Notes: generated by a model not told the origin, from the sequence alone. Positions 52,296 through 61,132 are shown, numbered from the stretch's first letter. The stretch is 64,000 nucleotides of DNA from Candidatus Babeliales bacterium (GCA_019746485.1 JAIERW010000006.1:1-64000), one strand, 5' to 3'. Translations and numbers: made by a program.

Positions 52296-53954
52296 TTAAT
52301 CCCAATCGTCGTCATTGCCATCATCAGAATCGCTTTCTGATTCTTGTATTGATGGTGGTTTTTGTTTTAATTCTTCTTCTTCTTCTTCTTCTTCTGCATC
52401 CCAATCTTTTTCATTGTCTTCTTCTTTTTCGTGATGGCCATGAAGACGTCTTAATTCTTGTCGTTGTTTTTCTGAATGGTCTATTTCTTTTTTTGTTGGT
52501 TGAACTTTTTTTAGTTTGCTTTGCGATTCGCTTGTGATGTCGCGCAAGAATGTTGTTGCTTTTGGCATATCAATCATTTTTTTACCAAAATCATCTTCAA
52601 GATGGTTTTGTAATTGAAGGCCATCGCAAAACTTTCTCATCAGCTTTTTTTCTTCTTCGTCAAATACTATTTGCTGAGATTTAATTCGAGTATTGAGGGT
52701 TTTAGCGATGCGTTCATTTATCAAGAACCTGTTGTCTTCAATTGTTTCGCTTTTGATTTTTCTTTTTGTGCCGCTTGTTACCGTTGTTTGATTTTTTGTT
52801 GGATCAATGAGTAAAAGATTAAACAATCGATTATGTTCTTGCCAGATATTTGCAAGGTAAAGAATGTGTTCTTTTGTAAACAATCTACGATCATTTTGTT
52901 TTTCAGCTATGAACGTGGTCAGCTTTGAAAGTTCTTGTGCTGTTGGTCTGTCTACATTGAGTTCTTGAGCTTTGGCATTGAATCTTTCTTGGAAAAGAGG
53001 GTAGATCTGCTCAATGCCGTTTGTGTCTTCAAATTCTTGATTAAAAGCGTCTATTAATGCTTGATCTTGGTCGAGTATAAAAAGATCTAGCCCAAGATAG
53101 ACCATGGCCGTCATAAATTTATCTGCTGGATCAGTGAGAATTGGGTCAAATTTTTTTGCAAAATTTTGAGCGCTTAAAAAACTGTCCAAAAACTTGGTCC
53201 ACGCTTGTTCTGTGATGGCAATTTTTGTACTAATGTCAGGAATTTTTTCTAGCTTAGTGGTGAAAAGACCTACAAATTGTTTTAGATCATTTTTTTTAGT
53301 GATGCTATTTAATGAATCCATGAGGAGCCCGGTAATTTCTTGTTCAATATCTTCTGGTGCTGCTGATGGTAAAACTGGTGCTGACTGGGTGGCGCGGAGT
53401 TCTGTGCCTTTTCTAATGGCAGCAAGATGCTGTGTTGTTTTTGGAGTAGTGCGCTCTGCCGGTCCGCCTGTGGTGCGCAAAGACCCTCCTGTCTTAATTG
53501 CTGCCAAAAGGTCTGATGTCCTTAATGTGCTCTTGCCTGTTGAGCTGCTTGCAAATTGCGGTCGTGAAATGAGTGGTGGTGGTGTTCCGGTACTTGGTGG
53601 TGTTGATGGTGGTGGCGATGATTCTGGGATAGGTTCAACTTTTCGTTCTGCCAGAATTTTTTGTAGTTCTGTCATGAGATCTGCTTTTGGTTGTGTTGTA
53701 GTGGAAGAGCTGGGTGCTTTTTTTTGTATGGTAAATTTTGGCGAGGAAGTAGTTAAGCTTGGTGGTGGTGGCAGCAGATGGAGAGGTGGTGCTGGGGGGA
53801 TGAATGGAGAGTTTAGGTTATTGAGCGCTTGACCCAACTGGGCCAATTTGCTTTTCAAAGCTTGCAGCCCGATTGCAAGATCATCAAGTTCAGTTGCTTG
53901 GAGTGTGAAAGTTAACAATAACAAAAATGCGCACAAAATAGAGCGTCGGTTCAT
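52296..53954 (-). CDS. Secreted proline-rich protein with WH2-like motifs and acidic Trp tail
   Basis: 552 aa; AGGAG ribosome-binding site, signal peptide ending LQA. Leucine module LDDLAIGLQALKSKLAQLGQ (23-42), then Pro-rich segments (PPAPP, PPPPS, SPPPSTPPS). WH2-like: LLAAIKTGGSLRTT (149-162) and LAAIRKGTELRAT (177-189); a degenerate third is TTFLRDI...KLKKV near residue 470. The helical body is paralogous to the neighbour. The C-terminus is a run of eight Glu preceded by Asp-Trp-Asp, then NDDDWD as the last residues. Pro-rich, WH2, acidic-Trp in this order mirrors the VCA part of WASP proteins that activates Arp2/3. Confidence 0.78.
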   Translation of the reverse strand: MNRRSILCAFLLLLTFTLQATELDDLAIGLQALKSKLAQLGQALNNLNSPFIPPAPPLHLLPPPPSLTTSSPKFTIQKKAPSSSTTTQPKADLMTELQKILAERKVEPIPESSPPPSTPPSTGTPPPLISRPQFASSSTGKSTLRTSDLLAAIKTGGSLRTTGGPAERTTPKTTQHLAAIRKGTELRATQSAPVLPSAAPEDIEQEITGLLMDSLNSITKKNDLKQFVGLFTTKLEKIPDISTKIAITEQAWTKFLDSFLSAQNFAKKFDPILTDPADKFMTAMVYLGLDLFILDQDQALIDAFNQEFEDTNGIEQIYPLFQERFNAKAQELNVDRPTAQELSKLTTFIAEKQNDRRLFTKEHILYLANIWQEHNRLFNLLLIDPTKNQTTVTSGTKRKIKSETIEDNRFLINERIAKTLNTRIKSQQIVFDEEEKKLMRKFCDGLQLQNHLEDDFGKKMIDMPKATTFLRDITSESQSKLKKVQPTKKEIDHSEKQRQELRRLHGHHEKEEDNEKDWDAEEEEEEEELKQKPPSIQESESDSDDGNDDDWD

Positions 53955-54042
53955 AGCTCAAACTCCTGCTTTGGGTTTAAAAAAAAGCTATGACCAGCGT
54001 TACGCTTTGCGTGCGTTTTTGTAAAGAATTTTTAAGAACTAG

Positions 54043-55545
54043 TTAAGCGGCTGCCGCTGTCAATGATTTTTGATGCAATGAATAGCTGATTTTTTCTTCA
54101 GCAATTTTTTCTTGTACGGCACGCGTAATAATGTCTGGCGTTAGCACTTTGTCTGATGTGCGGGCAACGTGGTACTGAATATCTACAAAAATTTGTTTAA
54201 TGTCGCGGCCTGCAAAGCCTTCAAGTTGCTGTGCAATTGTTTGTAAAAATTCTTCGGTGATTAAACTTGAAACGGTAGCGGTTTTTGTTTGTGTAGCAAA
54301 TTTGTTTAAATAGATTTTTACCATTTCTGTGCGTTCGGCAAGGCCTGGCAATGGGATATTAATCTTTTTGTGCATGCGTTTGTACACTGCTGTGTCCAAA
54401 TTGTCTGGATTGTTGGTTGCCAAAATAAACATACATTTTTCAGCCAGGCCACCCGTGCGTGCCAAAAAGGTGCTAACTACTTTTGTGCCGTGCTGGTCTT
54501 GTGGGCCGCGTTTGTGCAACAAAGCATCCGCTTCGTCAACAAAAATAATAAGCCCGTTTGGTGCCTGATCGGCCCAGTCAAAGAGTTTATTGAGTTCAAC
54601 AATATCTTGTCCCTGGTCAAATTGCGCAAAGTTACCGCCGGGAATAAAGAGATAGTCCATGTTGGCGTACTGTGCGAGTTTTTCGGCAAACAATGTTTTA
54701 CCGGTGCCTGGTGGGCCGTAGAGCAAAAGATTACGGAAGGGCAACTTACTTTCTGGAATTTTTTTTGTATCTTGGGCAAATTCATGTAGTTGTGTTTTAA
54801 GATCGTCGCTCAAAACAACATCGTCAAAGATTTGTTCTTTGGTTTCTGTTAATCCAAAAAATGCTTTGAAACGGTCGAGTAGTGTGACATGAAAGCTGTT
54901 GGTAGCAAGTGTGGGGCGGCCAAGTTTTGCTTGTGCGTAGTTGTAGGTCAGCTTGCCGCCGTAATAAACAACGCTCAAGAGTACGCAGGTGCCAACCGTA
55001 AATACGCCAGCGCGTGTGAGCGTTTCGGGTTGCGTTGCAAATTCAGAAATAAAGCGTAAGCGCTCGAGTGAGCCTTCGTTTTCAACCGCTTTGTTGGCTG
55101 CAGTGATGGCAATTTGTGTTTTGCGATCGTGCTCTTTTTGGTAGACGTCCATGGCTGTTTGCCAGCCGGTGGTAATAATTTTTTCAACATTGTCGCCGGT
55201 TTTTTCGCTGCGGCGGTCCAAGTTTTTAAGTTCCTTGCGACACGACTTTATTTGGTCGTCAACGCTTTTGCTTGCTTGTTCATAAGCAGCGCTGCCCAGT
55301 TGGCCACGGTCGCGCTTAACGCCAATTTCTTGGCGCTGTGTTTCTAGTGCATTAATTTTTCTTTCAAGTTCTGAGCGCTTAAAGCGTGTTGCTTCGGCAA
55401 TTACCTGGGCCGATTTGGTAACTGCTGTTGCAACGTCGTTGGCGTTGAGTGTAAAGCCGCCAATATTAATGCCCAGCTGCGGGCTGGCTGCCCATGCGCT
55501 GTTGGTGAGTAAAAGTAGTAAGTACAAGAAATTATTTTTGTTCAT
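54043..55545 (-). CDS. ATAD3-like AAA+ ATPase with signal peptide
   Basis: 500 aa from an ATG at 55545 that starts a signal peptide (FLYLLLLLTNSAWA); an ATG four codons upstream is alternative. A coiled coil spans about residues 60-160, a membrane helix 190-210, and an AAA+ domain 240-480: Walker A YGPPGTGKT (Gly277), LFDWADQAPNGLIIFVDEAD as Walker B, and ATNNPDNL sensor. The order coiled coil, membrane helix, AAA+ and the LFDWA..GL..FVDEADA block are those of eukaryotic mitochondrial ATAD3. A cleavable signal places the ATPase part outside the cytoplasm unless the helix reverses it. Ends TAAAA. Confidence 0.85.
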   Translation of the reverse strand: MNKNNFLYLLLLLTNSAWAASPQLGINIGGFTLNANDVATAVTKSAQVIAEATRFKRSELERKINALETQRQEIGVKRDRGQLGSAAYEQASKSVDDQIKSCRKELKNLDRRSEKTGDNVEKIITTGWQTAMDVYQKEHDRKTQIAITAANKAVENEGSLERLRFISEFATQPETLTRAGVFTVGTCVLLSVVYYGGKLTYNYAQAKLGRPTLATNSFHVTLLDRFKAFFGLTETKEQIFDDVVLSDDLKTQLHEFAQDTKKIPESKLPFRNLLLYGPPGTGKTLFAEKLAQYANMDYLFIPGGNFAQFDQGQDIVELNKLFDWADQAPNGLIIFVDEADALLHKRGPQDQHGTKVVSTFLARTGGLAEKCMFILATNNPDNLDTAVYKRMHKKINIPLPGLAERTEMVKIYLNKFATQTKTATVSSLITEEFLQTIAQQLEGFAGRDIKQIFVDIQYHVARTSDKVLTPDIITRAVQEKIAEEKISYSLHQKSLTAAAA

Positions 55546-55567
55546 AAATTTTTCCATAAGTTATTAA

Positions 55568-56749
55568 TTACGTAAGAGCAGGTGCAGGGTTGCCAATTTC
55601 TTGGTCAACGTCTTGGGTTGCTTGCTGATAAATGTTATAAGCTCCTTTAATCAACGTGTACCAGCCTGGTAGCGACGTGATAATGGAGCTATAAAGATTC
55701 CATTCGGCTATTTTTTTGTTACGCAGGGCAAACCAGGTGCGGAATGAAAAGTGCAAGCCGGTGCGAACAAATGTTGCAATAGTTGTTTCAATAATTGCCC
55801 GTTGTTCTTTTGCTGTTGCGGGTAGTTGTTGGTAGGCAGCAAAGAGCTTGTTAATGTTTTGATAATTTTTTTGTACGTATTGAGTCCAAACCGGAACTAA
55901 GACCATGTTGTTAAACCAGGCAATAAATAAGAGCTGAAAAGCTAACGCTTTGGTCATCTCAAATGTTGCAGACTGAAAAAATGCGGGGATCAGGCCGCAG
56001 CGCTTGAAGAGGCTATTGGCAATTTCAATAAGATTGGTTTGTGCTGAGTTGAACGGCAGGAACATAATAATATGCTCTTCAACTAACGAAAAAATGGGGA
56101 TAGGGTTTTGGAGTGGTTCGCTTTTTTTGAATAACGAAAAGGTGGTGTCGTTGCCCAACAGGCCGTTGCGCAGTGCCAGTGCCAGCTGGCTGCCCACAAA
56201 ATGCATGCCAATGAGCTTGGCAAGTGCAGGTTGCTTAAACGTACTGTACGAAAAACGTAAGCGATTTGTAATAGTTGCAATAAAGCTTTCTGGTTGTGCG
56301 GGCAAACTTTGTTGTTGAACAAAAAAATCAGTAAGTGCGTTTACACATTGTGTTTCAAGTGTTCGATACAAATACCAGTCTAGACCAACGTGAGCTGCGG
56401 TAAACGTTGCTTTGATAATATCTTTATTATAAATGCCCAGCTGCAATGGAACGCCGTTGCGTGAAAATGGCAAAGAAACTTCGTACAACAACGTGTTATT
56501 AAATTCTTGCTGGCGGTCGATTTGACGTTGTTCTGTTGTGAGAACGTGGTTGATAAATTCGTCGCTGGTGTAACGTGCCGTTTTTTCTTCGATTTCTTGA
56601 ATAAAGGCATCGAGTGATGCATCGTCTTGATAAAAGGCAAGGTCGGCCTGAGTGCCACGCGTTGTACGTGTGTGTGAGCAAAAGCCCGAGGCACTCATGA
56701 TGTGCAATGCAAAGATGCTAATAACGGCCGACCTTATATTTGTAAACAC
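55568..56749 (-). CDS. Secreted or membrane-associated protein of unknown function
   Basis: 393 aa, starting at a GTG with GGGTGGG close upstream. The N-terminus is a signal peptide (SAVISIFALHIMSASG). The mature part has amphipathic and hydrophobic helices (LFIAWFNNMVLVPVWTQYV near residue 290; WNLYSSIITSLPGWYTLI near 360) and two Gln/Phe-rich stretches. It lies 22 bases upstream of the ATAD3-like gene on the same strand, so the two are probably co-expressed. Not recognised. Confidence 0.7.
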   Translation of the reverse strand: MFTNIRSAVISIFALHIMSASGFCSHTRTTRGTQADLAFYQDDASLDAFIQEIEEKTARYTSDEFINHVLTTEQRQIDRQQEFNNTLLYEVSLPFSRNGVPLQLGIYNKDIIKATFTAAHVGLDWYLYRTLETQCVNALTDFFVQQQSLPAQPESFIATITNRLRFSYSTFKQPALAKLIGMHFVGSQLALALRNGLLGNDTTFSLFKKSEPLQNPIPIFSLVEEHIIMFLPFNSAQTNLIEIANSLFKRCGLIPAFFQSATFEMTKALAFQLLFIAWFNNMVLVPVWTQYVQKNYQNINKLFAAYQQLPATAKEQRAIIETTIATFVRTGLHFSFRTWFALRNKKIAEWNLYSSIITSLPGWYTLIKGAYNIYQQATQDVDQEIGNPAPALT

Positions 56750-57028
56750 TTACCCACCCAAAATAATTTATTTACAATCAGAATCTTATCGATGTTTGGA
56801 CCATGATATCAGCAAAAAAATATATTACAATACTTTTCGCACTGAGAATCAATTAAAAAATAAGAGGACTGAAAAATTGCTCTTTTCTTGCACACGTTGG
56901 CAATCTTTTGTATAAATTTTCTTTGTCTTGAGTTCACGGTGAAATCTATAACAATGGTCTTGTTTTTGCGGCCATAACGAGTTAAAGTCGTAGTGTTGTA
57001 TTTGGTTTTTTATCGCAAGGAATGTTAC

Positions 57029-57922
57029 ATGCTTGGTTTTATCAAAGATAAAATAAAAAAAGTTTACGCAGGGTTTACCAAAAAAATTTCATCACTCTTT
57101 TTGCGCAATCAGCTTGATGAGGAGTTTTTTACTGAATTGAGTAATTTGTTGTTGGTTGCTGATGTTGGTGTAAAAACAACAGAGCGCTTAATTGTGCAGC
57201 TTAAAGAACAGGTTTCAAATAAAACGATCGAAAATAGTGATCAACTGCGCGAGCAGCTTGAGCAGATGCTGCAAACGATTTTAGAAAAGCCAAGCCGGCA
57301 GGCGGCAACGCAGCCTATTATTTTGATGGTGGGCATTAATGGCAGTGGTAAAACGACCTTTGTGGGCAAGTTTGCAAGTCGTTTAAAAAAGCAAGGCAAA
57401 AAAGTTTTGCTTATTGCGGGCGACACATTCCGTGCTGCAGCAACGCAGCAACTGGCCGAGTGGGCAACGCGCGCAGAGGTAGAAGTTTTTATTGGTCGTG
57501 AAAATCAAGATCCAGCATCGGTTATTTTTGACGGTTGTACTCGTTTTAGCCAGGGCGGTTTTGATCATGTGATTATTGATACAGCTGGTCGCTTGCAAAC
57601 AAAAACTAACTTAATGCGCGAGCTTGAAAAAATGAGAAAGATTATCGACCGTCAGCTGCCAGGGTTGCCGGTTGCAACGTGGTTGACGGTTGACGCCATG
57701 CTGGGGCAAAATTCATTGCGCCAGGCAGAAGTGTTTCATGAAGCAACCAGTTTAGATGGTGTTGTGGTTACCAAACTTGATGGGACCGGCAAGGGTGGGA
57801 TTGTCTTTTCGATTATTGATCAGTTTAATGTGCCTATTATGTTTGTTGCGTTTGGTGAAGGTATTGAAGATATTAGTGAGTTTAATGCGCGTGACTACGT
57901 GCATGACTTGCTGCATGAGTAA
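57029..57922 (+). CDS. ftsY: FtsY: signal recognition particle receptor
   Basis: SRP receptor GTPase that delivers ribosomes to the translocon. 297 aa from the ATG at 57029 (AAGGA 7 bases upstream). N domain helices, then G1 GINGSGKTTFVGKF (about residue 102), DTAGRLQ, TKLDGTGKGG, and the family ending FGEGIEDISEFNARDYV. The acidic A domain of many Gram-negatives is absent, which is common outside enterobacteria. Confidence 0.95.
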   Translation: MLGFIKDKIKKVYAGFTKKISSLFLRNQLDEEFFTELSNLLLVADVGVKTTERLIVQLKEQVSNKTIENSDQLREQLEQMLQTILEKPSRQAATQPIILMVGINGSGKTTFVGKFASRLKKQGKKVLLIAGDTFRAAATQQLAEWATRAEVEVFIGRENQDPASVIFDGCTRFSQGGFDHVIIDTAGRLQTKTNLMRELEKMRKIIDRQLPGLPVATWLTVDAMLGQNSLRQAEVFHEATSLDGVVVTKLDGTGKGGIVFSIIDQFNVPIMFVAFGEGIEDISEFNARDYVHDLLHE

Positions 57923-57941
57923 AAAAAAGAAGGAGAAGAGT

Positions 57942-58559
57942 ATGAAGAGAGTTGTGAGTGTTGCATTAGTAATGATTTCTGTTTGTTCGCATGTGTCGGC
58001 AAAAGATAGCATTATGCCCGGCTTGCGTCGCGTTCGAGACAAAGTTGAAGAAGCGTTACGGCATCCGGTACAATCGTTTAGAGATATTTTAAAAAATTCA
58101 ACGGTTGACGAAAATGGCAAGCAAGTGATTACGTCAGGCGTGATAACGACCAAAGGCATCGAGCCTCTGCAAGGTGTCGACGCACGTCTGCAAGTAGCAG
58201 CAGGCAAGTACCGCATGGTGTACTGGGCTAACAATAAAGATTTTTTTAACAGATTAAAAACGAGTGCTGCACAGTCTCGCACGCAGGCGTTGGATCTTTT
58301 GGAAGATTGTTTGACCAGAAAATTTGCTGACCAGCGGGCGCCGCTTATTTCGTTTGCGGCACAACTTAAAGAAGAAGAAACAATCCTTGATCAGTGTGTG
58401 ACCGAACTTTTCACGCTGGCAACGTACAAAAATAAAGATGAACAACCATCACAAGCCTTTTATCAACAAGCGCAAAGCTGCTTACAAGAAGCTGCTGATC
58501 TTAAAACTCACTTGGCCGATTTGGTTGGCATGGTAGAAAAATTATTGCTGGAAAATTAA
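57942..58559 (+). CDS. Secreted helical protein of unknown function
   Basis: 205 aa from the ATG at 57942 (AAGGAGAAGAG upstream), 20 bases after ftsY. Signal peptide ends HVSA. The mature protein is helical with three cysteines (EDCLTRKF, LDQCVTEL, QSCLQEAA) and no recognised domain. Its stop precedes the start of prmC by no gap (TAAATG), so it is co-expressed with ftsY and prmC. Confidence 0.75.
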   Translation: MKRVVSVALVMISVCSHVSAKDSIMPGLRRVRDKVEEALRHPVQSFRDILKNSTVDENGKQVITSGVITTKGIEPLQGVDARLQVAAGKYRMVYWANNKDFFNRLKTSAAQSRTQALDLLEDCLTRKFADQRAPLISFAAQLKEEETILDQCVTELFTLATYKNKDEQPSQAFYQQAQSCLQEAADLKTHLADLVGMVEKLLLEN

Positions 58560-59438
58560 ATGCACAACGTTCCTGTTCGCCAGATTATTGCCAAACTAAC
58601 CCAGCTTCTTGTTGCGGGAGGTTTATTGCCTCACGATGCGCAGCAAGAAGCTTGGTGGCTGCTTGAAAAATTAGTTAATCAATCACAAACCAATCTTATT
58701 GCGCAAGGCAGTGTTGGCTGGGACAGCACGCGCGAAGAGCGTATTGCAGGCTGGATTCACCAGCGCACGCACGACAAAAAACCGCTGCAATATATTTTGG
58801 GCTCGGTGCCCTTTGCCGATCTTGAAATTCTTGTTGAGCCGCCAATTTTAATTCCACGGCCAGAAACTGAAGAAATTGTGGTGTGGCTGATTGATGCGAT
58901 GCGTGCGAGCGGGCGCGTTGATTGGCGTATTCTTGATTTGTGTACGGGTACTGGCTGCATAGCGCTTGGCTTGGCGGCAGCTTTTCCTAATGCGTTTGTT
59001 ATTGGTATCGATAAAAACCCTCACGCAGTTGATTTGGCTAAGCGCAATGCGCGCCACAATAAGCTTGAGCATGTTCTTTTTATTGAATCTGATTTGTTTG
59101 AAAATTTAGATCCATCACTTCGTTTTGATTTAATTATTAGCAATCCGCCGTACATATCTAATGAATCGTACCAGCAGCTGAGTAAAGAAGTGGTAGCGTG
59201 GGAAGATAAGCTTGCGCTTGTTGCCGCGCGCGACGGCATGGCGCTGTATGAGCGTATTGTTGCAAAAGCACCGGCCTTTTTGGTAAAGTTAAAAAGCAAG
59301 AATGTGCCGCAGCTGGTGTTTGAGATTGGCAAAGATCAAGATTCTATTGAAGAGGTAATGAAAAATGGTGGATTTCAGGAAGTAACCGTGTACCACGATT
59401 TACGAGGCTTGCGTCGTTGGGCAACTGCTGTTATTTGA
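58560..59438 (+). CDS. prmC: Release factor glutamine methyltransferase PrmC
   Basis: Methylates the GGQ glutamine of peptide-release factors. 292 aa; N-terminal helical domain, then SAM-binding LDLCTGTGCIALGLA and catalytic NPPYIS with the following KEVVAWEDKLALVAARDGM block. Normal length. Fourth-position Cys in LCTGTGC is normal for the family. Last gene of a three-gene run with ftsY. Confidence 0.93.
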   Translation: MHNVPVRQIIAKLTQLLVAGGLLPHDAQQEAWWLLEKLVNQSQTNLIAQGSVGWDSTREERIAGWIHQRTHDKKPLQYILGSVPFADLEILVEPPILIPRPETEEIVVWLIDAMRASGRVDWRILDLCTGTGCIALGLAAAFPNAFVIGIDKNPHAVDLAKRNARHNKLEHVLFIESDLFENLDPSLRFDLIISNPPYISNESYQQLSKEVVAWEDKLALVAARDGMALYERIVAKAPAFLVKLKSKNVPQLVFEIGKDQDSIEEVMKNGGFQEVTVYHDLRGLRRWATAVI

Positions 59439-59539
59439 CACGCTGTATAACATTGCCTACACTTGGCCTGTAAGTTTTTCTTTGTCTGTTTTTCACAGAC
59501 TTTAATCACAAAAATTAAGAATAGTGGGAGATTTTAATT

Positions 59540-59998
59540 ATGAATATGTGGTATAAAAAGTTTTTTATTTTGTATGCTTTTTTTATCGTTTCATTTGTGC
59601 CGGTTGCTGGTGCCCAAGTTAATTTTGATACTGACAGTGCCTTGGTCAATCATGCTTGGCAAAATATTATGCTCGATTTAAAAACGGTTGATGGCAAGCC
59701 GCATCTGGTTTCATGTACCTATCGCTTGGCTGATAATAAACCAATTTCGGCGCTTACAAAAATTCATTTTAAAGATTATCGTAAATCTGCTGCATATCGA
59801 GAAAAGGCATTTGCCGGTGCTGCAAAAAATGTTGAGCGTGTCGTAACTATTACCTATCGTTCTGGTGATAAGAAGCTTTCGTTAATTGATCATAATCCAA
59901 AAAAAGAAAGCAGACGCTTATTGAAAACACGTCGTTCAGTTGCAATACCTGCTTCAACTTTGTTAGTTACAGCGCAAATTGGTTCTAAAAAGGCGTAG
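59540..59998 (+). CDS. Small secreted protein of unknown function
   Basis: 152 aa; GGGAGA ribosome-binding site, signal peptide ending VAGAQ. The mature portion looks beta-rich (HLVSCTYRLADNKPI, RVVTITYRSGDKKLSLIDH) with a basic Arg/Lys stretch (KKESRRLLKTRRS). A single cysteine. Not recognised. It lies between prmC and sppA in its own small unit. Confidence 0.7.
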   Translation: MNMWYKKFFILYAFFIVSFVPVAGAQVNFDTDSALVNHAWQNIMLDLKTVDGKPHLVSCTYRLADNKPISALTKIHFKDYRKSAAYREKAFAGAAKNVERVVTITYRSGDKKLSLIDHNPKKESRRLLKTRRSVAIPASTLLVTAQIGSKKA

Positions 59999-60039
59999 TC
60001 AGGCCAGTCCTCTTTACCAACTAAAAATTAAGGACACTT

Positions 60040-60990
60040 GTGGAAGAAAAACCAAAACGTTCGCTTACGACCATTCTGAAAAATATATTCTTTGGCTTGC
60101 TAATTATCAACTTTGTGCCGAGCGTTTTTTATTCACTCAAAGATACTTTTTCAAGCGTAGCATTTCCCAAAGCGCATGTTGCGTACATGAAGTTGGGTGA
60201 GATTAACGATTCTACTTTTTATGCCAAAAAATTACGCAGCTGTGAAAAAGATTCTGATATCAAAGCGCTTCTGATTAAAGTTGAATCTCCCGGTGGCATT
60301 TCTGGTTCTGGCGAAGCGTTATTTAATGAGATTAAAAAATTCAAAGCAAAAAAACCGGTTATTGCTTTTGTTGAAAATGTGTGTGCTTCTGCTGGGTACT
60401 ATGCCGTGTGCAGTGCCGACAAAATTATTGCCAATGGAGCGTCGCTGGTGGGTAGCATTGGTACGTTGATGCAAGTTCCCAATGTTAAAGGCTTGGCAGA
60501 TGTGTGTCATGTAAAAGTTGCTTATATGCATGGCGGTAAGTTTAAAGTGGCGGGCAACCCCGTGCGCGATTTGACTGATGAAGAGCAACAACATTTGCAA
60601 GATCTTACGCTGCAATCGTACCAGCTGTTTGTTAACGATGTGGCGCGTGAACGCAAGCTTGATAGTAACAAAGCAAGCGAATGGGCCGATGGTAAGGTTT
60701 TTACTGGCAGTAAAGCGCTTGAGTTGGGCTTGATTGATCAGATTGGTTCGTACAGCGATGCGGTTGATGAAGTTAAAAAGATGCTGGGGCTTGGGGAAGA
60801 TGACGAAATTACCTTTGTGCCGCTTAAGAAAAAGCAAAATCCTGTAATGGAGTTTTTGGCGGGTGACCAAGATTTTGGTTCGGGCATGGGCTCTTCGAGC
60901 TGGTCTAAAAAAGTGGGCATGTTTTTAAGCAACGTTTGGTCGACTTTTACCGGTGCCCAAACACGGGCTAATATGTCGCTTCAGTCGTAA
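60040..60990 (+). CDS. sppA: Signal peptide peptidase SppA (36-kDa type)
   Basis: Membrane-bound serine protease that degrades cleaved signal peptides. 316 aa, starting at GTG 60040 with AAGGAC upstream. N-terminal membrane anchor (ILKNIFFGLLIINFVPSVF), ESPGGISGSGE, catalytic serine in NVCASAGYYA and the catalytic lysine region VGSIGTLMQ..NVKGL. Short form with one protease domain. The large number of secreted proteins here makes a housekeeping role plausible. Confidence 0.9.
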   Translation: MEEKPKRSLTTILKNIFFGLLIINFVPSVFYSLKDTFSSVAFPKAHVAYMKLGEINDSTFYAKKLRSCEKDSDIKALLIKVESPGGISGSGEALFNEIKKFKAKKPVIAFVENVCASAGYYAVCSADKIIANGASLVGSIGTLMQVPNVKGLADVCHVKVAYMHGGKFKVAGNPVRDLTDEEQQHLQDLTLQSYQLFVNDVARERKLDSNKASEWADGKVFTGSKALELGLIDQIGSYSDAVDEVKKMLGLGEDDEITFVPLKKKQNPVMEFLAGDQDFGSGMGSSSWSKKVGMFLSNVWSTFTGAQTRANMSLQS

Positions 60991-61071
60991 AAAAGCCGGT
61001 TTTGGTATAGGGCCTGAAAAAGCCAAAAAAGCACGGTTTTTAGCATTTAAACTATTATATTTGTATAAAAA

Positions 61072-61132
61072 GAGGCGTTTTCTAGCAAGATTAGACGCCT
61101 CATTATATTTGTGTTAAAATTACAAATATAAT
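61072..61132. promoter_or_regulatory. Two hairpins between sppA and the Ser-rich protein gene
   Basis: GAGGCGT...ACGCCTC (61072-61101) is a GC-rich stem with a poor T tract and may terminate sppA. It is followed directly by ATTATATTTGT...ACAAATATAAT (61102-61132), an 11-base perfect AT-rich palindrome around GTTAAAATT that could be an operator near the promoter of the next gene. Confidence 0.45.
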
